A program made the translations under genes and the position numbers. Source: an uncultured Pirellulaceae bacterium (GTDB taxonomy: Bacteria > Planctomycetota > Planctomycetia > Pirellulales > Pirellulaceae). From it: a stretch of DNA of 15,793 nucleotides. The notes beneath the pieces are model-generated. The model was not told the origin of the DNA and made no database searches. It saw only the letters and a program-made list of their open reading frames with translations. Below are positions 6,743 to 13,366 of this stretch, piece after piece. The first letter of the stretch is position 1. Every line of letters begins with the position of its first letter. The DNA is taken from positions 1 through 15,793 of the forward strand of contig CAKQWG010000072.1 of NCBI GenBank assembly GCA_934278005.1. Reading direction: 5' to 3'.

Positions 6743-9106
6743 ATGCGCAAACTCGATCAAAAACTCGTTCGCGATCTAGGGCAGATGAAGGGGCAAGTGC
6801 TAGCCATCATGTTGGTCATCGCCGCGGGTGTGGCGACGTTCGTGATGTCCATGTGCGCCTATAACTCGCTGGCGTGGAGCCAGGAAACGTTTTATCGCGA
6901 ATTTCGCTTCGCCGATGTGTTCTCCTCTGTCCGCCGAGCCCCGGACGCCGTCGCGCGACGCATACGGGAGATCTCAGGCGTAGCGACTGTCGAAACTCGC
7001 TTGACATACGACGTGTTGCTGGACGTAGCGGGAATGAGCGAACCGGCCACGGCGCGGTTGATTTCCGTGCCTGAATCGCACGAAAATACGCTCAATAGAC
7101 TGTATGTTTCCCGCGGCCGCATGCTCGAACCGGACCGGACTGGAGAAGTCGTCGTGTCAGAGGTCTTTGCCGACGCCCACGGTTTTGTACCGGGCGATTC
7201 GGTCAAGGCCATACTCAACGGGCGCAGTCAGCAGCTGAAGATAGTGGGCGTCGTACTGTCACCGGAATATGTGATTCAGATCCAGCCTGGCAGCATCATG
7301 CCCGACGAAAAGCGGTTTGGAATTTTTTGGATTAGCCAACGCGGACTAGAAGCTGCTTTCGACATGACAGGGGCATTCAATAGCGTCACGCTCAAGCTGG
7401 CCTACGGCAGCAATCCAGAACAGGTTGTCGACGCGCTCGACCGTTTGCTCGCGCCCTTTGGTAGCGTGGGCGGCTACTTGCGCGACGAGCAAATATCGCA
7501 TCAGTACTTGCGTGACGAGATCGCGCAACTTCGCGGAATGGCCATCATGGCACCCTCTATCTTTTTGTCGGTCGCATCATTTTTACTGAATATCGTCGTC
7601 TCTCGAATTATCAGCCAGCAGCGCGAACAGATCGCTGCTCTGAAGGCCTTCGGCTATACCAACTGGGAAGTGGGGCTGCACTACGTCAATTTGGTATTGA
7701 TGATTTCGCTAACTGGCACTGTTGTCGGCAGTTTGTTCGGCATTTGGATGGCGTCTGGAATTACTGAACTTTATCACAGCTACTATCGTTTTCCAGCGCT
7801 TCAGCTACGCATCGATTTCATGGCCATCGGGCTGGTGTTTCTGATCACCACTGCGGCGGCCATCCTGGGGACTTGGGTAGCGGTTCGCAGCGCCATCCGC
7901 CTACCACCTGCCGAGGCCATGCGGCCAGAGCCTCCGCCTAGCTTTCGCCCCACACTGATCGAGCGCATGCTGCCTAAGCATCTCTTGTCGCCGGAGTTGC
8001 GAATGGTGGTCCGCAATGTGTCGCGCAGGCCCATCAAAGCCAGCTTGTCGGTGCTGGGCATTAGCATGGCCGTGGCGGTGATGATTTTGGGTAGCTTCAG
8101 TTTGGATGCTGTCAACTACATGTTGGACTTTCAGTTCCGCAAGGCGCAGCGGCAAGACCTGACGGTGACTTTTGTCGAACCAGCCACTGCCGCGGTAGTG
8201 TATGAGATGGCCAGTCTGCCTGGCGTGCAGCGCAGTGAAACGGTGCGCACTGTGGCTACTCGAATTCACTTTCAGAATCGTTCCAAACGCGTGGGCGTGA
8301 TGGGGCTTGAGCCTGAGCCACAGTTGTACCGGCTGCTGAACACTCGAGAGCAGCCCATCAGCGTGCCAGAGTTTGGCATCATGCTCAATACGCGTCTAGC
8401 TGAAGTGCTGGGGGTTATACCCGGTGATCTGCTCACGGTGGAAGTACTGGAAGATAAACGCCCCACGCTAAATTTGGCAGTCACCAAGATCGTCGAAGAG
8501 TACTCGGGAGCTAATGCATACATGAACAAACGACATATGCACCAATTGCTCAAGGAATCCAGCGTCGCCTCAGGTGCCTTCCTGGAGGTCGATGCCAATC
8601 GTATCGACGAGGTCTTTAACGAACTCGAAATTCGCCCCGGCGTGGCCAGTGTGGCCATTAAGGATGCTGTCATCGATAGTTTTCAGCAGACCATGCAGGA
8701 GAGCGTATTGGTCATGCGTTCATTTATCGCGGGCTTTGCTGCGGTCATCGCCATCGGAGTGGTCTATAATGGTGCTCGCATTTCACTGTCCGAGCGCAGC
8801 CGCGACTTAGCCACAATGCGCGTTATCGGCTTTACCAAGCGCGAAGTTTCGACGGTGCTGCTAGCAGAGATCGCTCTGCTTACGCTGTTGGCCATTCCCG
8901 TGGGTTGGCTATTTGGCTTCGGGCTAGCGGCCTTAATGGTCAGCGGCCTCGACACGGATAACTATCGGATTCCACTGGTGATCAATGCGAGCACGTTGGG
9001 CATGGCGGCGGTGGTCGTGGTGCTTGCGACGGTGTTCTCCGCCTGGATTGTGCAGCGGCGCGTCAATCGTTTGGATCTGATCAGCGTCCTTAAGACTCGA
9101 GAGTAG
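6743..9106 (+). CDS. ABC exporter permease with two FtsX-like domains
   Basis: Inner-membrane subunit of 787 residues with about eight transmembrane helices: 18-38, 268-290, 312-338, 357-384, 433-455, 655-677, 705-733 and 748-772. Between helices 1 and 2 and between helices 5 and 6 lie two large soluble domains of about 200 residues, expected outside the membrane. Each half ends in an FtsX-like three-helix unit, with the family's cytoplasmic motif after its first helix: QQREQIAALKAFGYTNWEV (292-310) and LSERSRDLATMRVIGFTKRE (682-701). This duplicated layout is that of YbbP-like permeases rather than the single four-helix MacB, and it should work as one chain with two ATPases. Such systems move lipids, peptides or drugs by mechanotransmission rather than by a classical channel. 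Starts on the base after the ATPase stop and is followed after 15 bases by the adaptor gene. Confidence 0.9.
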   Translation: MRKLDQKLVRDLGQMKGQVLAIMLVIAAGVATFVMSMCAYNSLAWSQETFYREFRFADVFSSVRRAPDAVARRIREISGVATVETRLTYDVLLDVAGMSEPATARLISVPESHENTLNRLYVSRGRMLEPDRTGEVVVSEVFADAHGFVPGDSVKAILNGRSQQLKIVGVVLSPEYVIQIQPGSIMPDEKRFGIFWISQRGLEAAFDMTGAFNSVTLKLAYGSNPEQVVDALDRLLAPFGSVGGYLRDEQISHQYLRDEIAQLRGMAIMAPSIFLSVASFLLNIVVSRIISQQREQIAALKAFGYTNWEVGLHYVNLVLMISLTGTVVGSLFGIWMASGITELYHSYYRFPALQLRIDFMAIGLVFLITTAAAILGTWVAVRSAIRLPPAEAMRPEPPPSFRPTLIERMLPKHLLSPELRMVVRNVSRRPIKASLSVLGISMAVAVMILGSFSLDAVNYMLDFQFRKAQRQDLTVTFVEPATAAVVYEMASLPGVQRSETVRTVATRIHFQNRSKRVGVMGLEPEPQLYRLLNTREQPISVPEFGIMLNTRLAEVLGVIPGDLLTVEVLEDKRPTLNLAVTKIVEEYSGANAYMNKRHMHQLLKESSVASGAFLEVDANRIDEVFNELEIRPGVASVAIKDAVIDSFQQTMQESVLVMRSFIAGFAAVIAIGVVYNGARISLSERSRDLATMRVIGFTKREVSTVLLAEIALLTLLAIPVGWLFGFGLAALMVSGLDTDNYRIPLVINASTLGMAAVVVVLATVFSAWIVQRRVNRLDLISVLKTRE

Positions 9107-9121
9107 CCAGGTAGTCCAGCT

Positions 9122-10324
9122 ATGAGATTTTCGCTGAAACGGCTGATATGGGGAGCCCTGCTGATAGCTGCTGTCTGCGTGGGCAGCTTCGCGTTGTTCC
9201 CTAAGCCAATTGAGGTTGAGTCTGCCAAGGTTACGCTCGGTCCGCTGCGGGTAACGGTTCAGGAAGACGGCAAGACACGCATCCGCGAAAAGTACATTGT
9301 TTCCGCGCCGGTAGCAGGTCGCCTTTCAAGGATTGAGCTAAACCCCGGAGACCGCTGTTATGAGCACACGCTATTGACGGTCATTCTGCCCAGCCATCCA
9401 GCCATACTTGACGCTCGAGCAAGGGCGGAAGCTGAGGCTCGGGTGCAAGCGGCCGAGGCGGCCAAATTGCGAGCCGTGTCCAGCCAAGAACAGGCCAAGA
9501 TTGGTCATCAATTAAACCAGACGAAACTGCTGCGGGCCGAGTCCCTGTTGTCTTCCAACGCTATCGCGCAGGACGAGTACGACGTGCTCAAAGCTCAGAC
9601 GCTAGCTAGCGCCCAGGCGGTGATGACGGCTAATTTTGATGTGGAAATCGCGCAGTATGAACTCGAGATGACGCGAGCCGCCGTGGAGCAGGTCTCGCAG
9701 CTAGAGGATCAAGCAATGGCCGCTCCCTTCGAAATCTTTGCTCCGATCGAAGGTGAAATACTGCGTGTTTTTCAAGAGAGCTCGACGGTGGTCTCCGTAG
9801 GCGAACCGCTGTTGGAACTGGGCGATCCACAGAATTTAGAGATCGAGATCGACGTCTTGTCCAGCGATGCAGTTCGCATGAACCCAGGTGCTGAGCTAAC
9901 GATCGAGCATTGGGGAGGGAGCAGCCCATTGAAGGGTAGCGTGCGGGTCATCGAGCCCGCGGCCTTTACCAAAATTTCGTCGCTGGGGGTCGAGGAGCAA
10001 CGGGTCAATATCATCGCCGACATACTTGAGCCGCCCGACCGCATCGCCGCTCTGGGGGACGGATATCGTATCGAAGCTCGCATTACGATCAATCAACTCG
10101 ACCAAGTTCTGCTGATTCCCAACAGTGCCCTGTTCCGCCACCAGCGCCAGTGGCACGTGTTTGCCATCATCGACAGCCGCGCGCAGCTGCGGCGAGTGAC
10201 CATTGGACTGCAGAACGAAACGCATACACAAATTGTAGAGGGCCTGCAGGCCGGCGACCGAGTCATCGTCTACCCTAGCGCTGAACTCACGCCGGGGAGT
10301 GCGGTACGGTCCGCAAAGACGTGA
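9122..10324 (+). CDS. Periplasmic adaptor (HlyD/MacA-type membrane fusion protein)
   Basis: 400-residue adaptor joining the inner-membrane exporter to outer parts of the cell envelope. It has an N-terminal signal-anchor (about residues 8-26), the first half of a lipoyl-like domain (REKYIVSAPVAGRLSRIELN, 55-74), an alanine- and glutamine-rich coiled-coil hairpin (about 97-197), the second lipoyl half (APFEIFAPIEGEILRV, 201-216), a beta-barrel (about 238-327) and a membrane-proximal domain (VLLIPNSALF to the end). No lipobox cysteine was seen, so it is probably membrane-anchored by its N-terminus. It is the third gene of the operon, 15 bases after the permease, and its stop is six bases from the stop of the convergent gene. 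No gene for an outer-membrane partner is in the window. Substrate unknown. Confidence 0.9.
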   Translation: MRFSLKRLIWGALLIAAVCVGSFALFPKPIEVESAKVTLGPLRVTVQEDGKTRIREKYIVSAPVAGRLSRIELNPGDRCYEHTLLTVILPSHPAILDARARAEAEARVQAAEAAKLRAVSSQEQAKIGHQLNQTKLLRAESLLSSNAIAQDEYDVLKAQTLASAQAVMTANFDVEIAQYELEMTRAAVEQVSQLEDQAMAAPFEIFAPIEGEILRVFQESSTVVSVGEPLLELGDPQNLEIEIDVLSSDAVRMNPGAELTIEHWGGSSPLKGSVRVIEPAAFTKISSLGVEEQRVNIIADILEPPDRIAALGDGYRIEARITINQLDQVLLIPNSALFRHQRQWHVFAIIDSRAQLRRVTIGLQNETHTQIVEGLQAGDRVIVYPSAELTPGSAVRSAKT

Positions 10325-10330
10325 TCTAAG

Positions 10331-11098
10331 CTAGAGGCTCTCAACTCGACAGGCACAAAACAGCGTGTCCGGAAATCGTTCCAACCAGGAGGCCTGCGTC
10401 GTTTCTTCGAAAGCAAGGTCCTTCAAAGGCAAAGGGGCATCGTGCGAAAAGGCTTGACCGTCGACCGAAATCACCAGCTCGTCTGTGTGCGTGACGCCGA
10501 CAATTCCCCACTGGATCGGTTCGTCGCTAGTGCGCGTGAGCACGCGCACGCGGTCCTTCAATGCCCAGTAGCTGACGGCGATTTGCTCGGTCCCTACAGA
10601 GAAACTGTAAATCGAGTCATACAACGGAACGAGCCCGGCGCTCGCAAAACAATAGTGCGCGCCAGCCAGATGAAAGCCGATGACCTGTAAGTTAGCTTGT
10701 GGCGTATACCGCGCGGGCGTATCCCACACGGTTTCTGTGGCTACGCGATACCAATGTTCAACGCGAAGCTCTTCTCGCAGGTGGGCAGCAACGCTACAGT
10801 TCGCCGGGCTGAGCGGAGCTGCCGGCGGCGGGTGAGCGGGGAGCGCTAAAAAATTCCTCCGCGCTTCCGCTCGCGTTGGGTTGTGGTCGTACGCCTCCGA
10901 TGTGAAGCTGGGATAGTAGTTTGGACGGGAGGTGACCGCGGGCGCCCAGCGGGTCTGGCGATTGGGAGCGGAGCCGGCGTAGATGTGACACAACCCGATG
11001 ACGCCACTCAATAAGACCGAAAATTTCAGAAAGTTCACCAGCATCGCGCCCGAGCGTCCTGGCATATGTGGCTTGCGTGAGACTGCATTTAGCTGCAT
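10331..11098 (-). CDS. Membrane-anchored or secreted protein, possibly a degenerate DUF3179 member
   Basis: 255 residues from ATG 11096-11098, chosen because AGGAAAG lies just upstream and a signal or anchor follows (LVNFLKFSVLLSGVIGLCHI, about residues 20-39). The frame stays open to 11425, but that extension runs through the purF promoter region and purF's first codons. After a proline-rich linker, the C-terminal part (about 130-235) has QVIGFHLAGAHYCFASAGL and TEQIAVSYWALKDRVRVLTR, patterned like the DUF3179 fold (VIG-G-A-AY---L, then V-YCP-C). Where DUF3179 proteins have a C(U)-x2-C pair, this one has Y-W-A-L-K, so the presumed redox cysteines are missing; the codon is TGG, not TGA. The family link is tentative. 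It is divergent from purF and convergent with the exporter operon (6-base gap, no hairpin terminator seen). Confidence 0.7.
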   Translation of the reverse strand: MQLNAVSRKPHMPGRSGAMLVNFLKFSVLLSGVIGLCHIYAGSAPNRQTRWAPAVTSRPNYYPSFTSEAYDHNPTRAEARRNFLALPAHPPPAAPLSPANCSVAAHLREELRVEHWYRVATETVWDTPARYTPQANLQVIGFHLAGAHYCFASAGLVPLYDSIYSFSVGTEQIAVSYWALKDRVRVLTRTSDEPIQWGIVGVTHTDELVISVDGQAFSHDAPLPLKDLAFEETTQASWLERFPDTLFCACRVESL

Positions 11099-11144
11099 CG
11101 ACTCTTTCCTTGCGGTGGGTTCTGCTGTGAGCGAATTATCGCTC

Positions 11145-11171
11145 GGCTGGGCTATATAACCCATCCCAGCC
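11145..11171. promoter_or_regulatory. Inverted repeat in the divergent region upstream of purF
   Basis: GGCTGGG (11145-11151) and CCCAGCC (11165-11171) form a perfect 7-bp inverted repeat around an AT-rich centre with TATATA. It lies about 50 bases upstream of the minus-strand gene's start and about 210 bases upstream of purF. Could be an operator or a hairpin; no regulator is known. Confidence 0.3.
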
Positions 11172-11303
11172 CAAATTGTTCTGCGCGAGTGGAGGTGGGG
11201 TATGCATCCTGCTTGCCAGCAACGCTGCACGACAACGACTGCGATAAACACAGCGACGGCTCCTTCACGCGAGCGAATCGCGCGAAAGTCGGTCAAATGT
11301 GAT

Positions 11304-11317
11304 TGCTCAATTGAGCA
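11304..11317. promoter_or_regulatory. Perfect 14-bp palindrome upstream of purF (candidate operator)
   Basis: TGCTCAATTGAGCA is a perfect palindrome 63 bases before the purF ATG. A weak promoter can be read over it: TTGCTC (11303-11308), 16 bases, TAGACT (11325-11330). A bound dimeric repressor here would cover the -35 region. It does not look like the PurR boxes of E. coli or B. subtilis. Confidence 0.4.
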
Positions 11318-11380
11318 TGCGGGATAGACTATGGTAGTGCTAAAACTGGCCACCGATCGCGTAACGGGACTAAGCCTTAG

Positions 11381-12991
11381 ATGAGTGAACTGCATCACGA
11401 ATGCGGAATTGCGGCAATTTATCACCTGCCTGGGGCGACTCCCAGTCCCTTATGTCCGGATCAAGGACCACATGAGATCTCTCGGCTACTACCGCGGATG
11501 CTGCAGGACATTCAGAATCGCGGGCAGTTGGCGGCGGGGATCACCACTTATTCGCCAGACCGGCCGAATTTGTTGGATACCTACAAAGATATTGGTACGG
11601 TAGCAGAGGTTTTCAGGCTATCGCATCGTGGCAAGAGCGAAGCCCTGATGCAGGAGTACGCTGGCCAAGCTGGCATTGGCCACGTCCGCTACGCGACTTG
11701 TGGCAAAGACGACCGCAACTACGCTCAGCCCTTCGAACGCCAGCATATCCACAAGCACAAGTGGTTCAGCTTCTGCTTCAATGGCCAGTTGGCTAACTAT
11801 GCGGAGTTGCGTGCCAAATTGATGAAAGAGGGTGAGCACCATCTAGCGCGTGACACCGATACTGAAATCATCATGCATGAGCTGGGACGGGAGCTGTCCA
11901 GTGGTCAGGCGGGGCGCGATATCGCCGATGTTTTCGCCAAGGTGGCTGCACAGTTCGACGGAGCCTATAGTTTGGCGCTGCTCAATGCACGCGGCGAACT
12001 ATTGCTGGCCCGCGATCCACTGGGACTTAAACCGTTGTGCTATGCACTCGAGGGGTCGCTGTTTGCCGCTGCCAGCGAAAGTGTTGCGCTGCTCAACCTG
12101 GGATTCGAACCCGATAGCATTCGGTCGCTGTTGCCCGGCCATCTGATCGTGGTCCGCCCGGAGGGGGTCAAGGTTAAGCAGTTTGCCAAATCCAATCGTA
12201 CCGCCCACTGTTTTTTCGAGTGGATTTACTTTGCCAATGTGGCCAGCACGCTCGACGACCGCAGCGTTTATCTAACGCGAACGCGGCTCGGCGAAGAGCT
12301 GGCTCGCATGGAAGTTGCGGATAACACGGTGCCGCTGGATCGCGATACGATTGTCGTGCCGGTTCCAGACACGAGTAAAGCGGCCGCCGATTCGATGGCC
12401 TTCGAACTGGGCATCCCCAGCCGTGAGGGGCTGATTCGCAATCGCTACAGTGGCCGGACATTTATTGAGGCCGGCCGAGCTCGAATGACCAAAGCGGCTA
12501 GTAAGTACACGCCGCTGCGCGAAGTGCTCGAAGGCAAACGCGTAATTTTGGTTGAAGACTCTATCGTTCGCTCGACCACGATGAATGTGCTCATCGAGCG
12601 CATTCGCAAACTAGGCGGTGCCAAAGAAATCCATGTTCGCGTGGCCTGCCCGCCTATTATTGCCCCGTGCTTCTACGGTATCGACATGTCGACCATCGAC
12701 GAACTTTTTGCACCTAAGTTTTTAAACAATGGCGATTTGACGGAAGAAACACAGCAGCGTATGGCTGCCACGTTGGGCTGTGATTCCTTGCGTTATCTTC
12801 CCGTCAGCGCTATATCGCGCGCCCTGGAACTGTCCGAAGACCAGATTTGCCAAGCTTGCATTACTGGCAATTACCCCACTGAACATGGGCAACGCCTGTT
12901 CAACATCGCTCTTCAAAACGTCGGGCAAGTTTCTCAGAGTGGTACCAGGACGTATGAAAAAAGCGTCGCGGACAGTGTCGACGTAAGCTAG
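11381..12991 (+). CDS. purF: Amidophosphoribosyltransferase (Fe-S type)
   Basis: First committed enzyme of de novo purine synthesis: PRPP plus glutamine gives phosphoribosylamine. The 536-residue chain starts MSELHHE followed by C8-G-I, so a 7-residue propeptide would be removed to expose the catalytic cysteine, as in B. subtilis PurF. The N-terminal glutaminase (about 8-260) contains NRGQLAAGI (46-54), GHVRYATCG (100-108), [10 protein letters not shown] (131-140) and RDTDTEI (157-163). The phosphoribosyltransferase half has the PRPP loop [12 protein letters not shown] (389-400), with S where G is more usual. Cysteines C277, C430, C490 and C493 ([21 protein letters not shown]) correspond to the four ligands of the [4Fe-4S] cluster of the Bacillus-type enzyme, so an oxygen-sensitive cluster is expected. 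ATG 11381 leaves the propeptide intact and is preceded by no strong ribosome site. Convergent with fusA; purQ begins beyond fusA. Confidence 0.95.
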   Translation: MSELHHECGIAAIYHLPGATPSPLCPDQGPHEISRLLPRMLQDIQNRGQLAAGITTYSPDRPNLLDTYKDIGTVAEVFRLSHRGKSEALMQEYAGQAGIGHVRYATCGKDDRNYAQPFERQHIHKHKWFSFCFNGQLANYAELRAKLMKEGEHHLARDTDTEIIMHELGRELSSGQAGRDIADVFAKVAAQFDGAYSLALLNARGELLLARDPLGLKPLCYALEGSLFAAASESVALLNLGFEPDSIRSLLPGHLIVVRPEGVKVKQFAKSNRTAHCFFEWIYFANVASTLDDRSVYLTRTRLGEELARMEVADNTVPLDRDTIVVPVPDTSKAAADSMAFELGIPSREGLIRNRYSGRTFIEAGRARMTKAASKYTPLREVLEGKRVILVEDSIVRSTTMNVLIERIRKLGGAKEIHVRVACPPIIAPCFYGIDMSTIDELFAPKFLNNGDLTEETQQRMAATLGCDSLRYLPVSAISRALELSEDQICQACITGNYPTEHGQRLFNIALQNVGQVSQSGTRTYEKSVADSVDVS

Positions 12992-12999
12992 AAATCAAA

Positions 13000-13023
13000 C
13001 GGCCCGCAGTGTACCTAGGGCCG
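13000..13023 (+). terminator. Possible hairpin after purF
   Basis: CGGCCC (13000-13005) pairs with GGGCCG (13018-13023) across a 12-base loop, nine bases after the purF stop. No U-run follows, so an intrinsic terminator is doubtful. Confidence 0.3.
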
Positions 13024-13263
13024 CCGGAAACCTTCCTAGAGTGCTGCGACCTACTGCAGCGCTCCTCGCCAGAGCCATGCTCCGACTGTACGGACCGTGA
13101 CTCGTCGGCGACGAAGTGTAACTGTCATTGCGACATCCAGACTCTAAGCATTCTTATGTTCCCGGTCGGATGCGCAAGCTCTGCAGGCAACACGGCTGGC
13201 GTCAAGCCAATTCGATCGCTTAATCGCGGGCAGCCAAGCCAACGCTCGCCGGGCCGCTGTAGT

Positions 13264-13350
13264 GTCGCCGAACCGCTCCGCCGGTTCGTTGTCTAGTCGC
13301 CGAATCGCTCCGCCGGTTCGTTGTAGAACTTCCGATCGACGGAGCGATCG
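13264..13350. repeat. Three small palindromes with CTCCGC/T loop at the fusA 3' end
   Basis: Two 29-base copies at 13264-13292 and 13296-13324 (32-base period, one mismatch) each contain GAAYCG-CTCCGC-CGGTTC, a 6-bp stem with a 6-base loop. A third, inverted member, CGATCG-ACGGAG-CGATCG (13333-13350), ends 16 bases from the fusA stop codon. They lie between convergent genes and may act as a bidirectional transcript end or mRNA-stabilising structure; they are related to the repeats at 1635-1680 and 1979-1996. Confidence 0.75.
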
Positions 13351-13366
13351 TTCGACTAGCCGTGCT

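Larger units (their letters stand above)
12992..13366. other. Convergent gap between purF and fusA
   Basis: 375 bases with no convincing gene. Near purF lies a hairpin CGGCCC/GGGCCG (13000-13023), and near fusA a cluster of three small palindromes (13264-13350). The 240 bases between show no RNA gene or repeat that I can recognise. A cysteine-rich 95-codon plus-strand frame at 13009-13296 runs into the repeats and was not accepted. Confidence 0.6.

Noticed and set aside
11099..11425. N-terminal extension of the minus-strand anchored protein to 11425
   Set aside because: The extra 109 residues would run through the purF control region and first codons and place the signal-anchor in mid-protein; ATG 11098 has a good ribosome site.
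13009..13296. 95-codon plus-strand frame with many cysteines after purF
   Set aside because: No ribosome site, ends inside the CTCCGC-loop repeats, cysteines not in a regular metal-binding spacing.
13264..13324. CRISPR array
   Set aside because: Only two direct copies with a 3-base spacer; the units are self-complementary palindromes, not repeat-spacer units.
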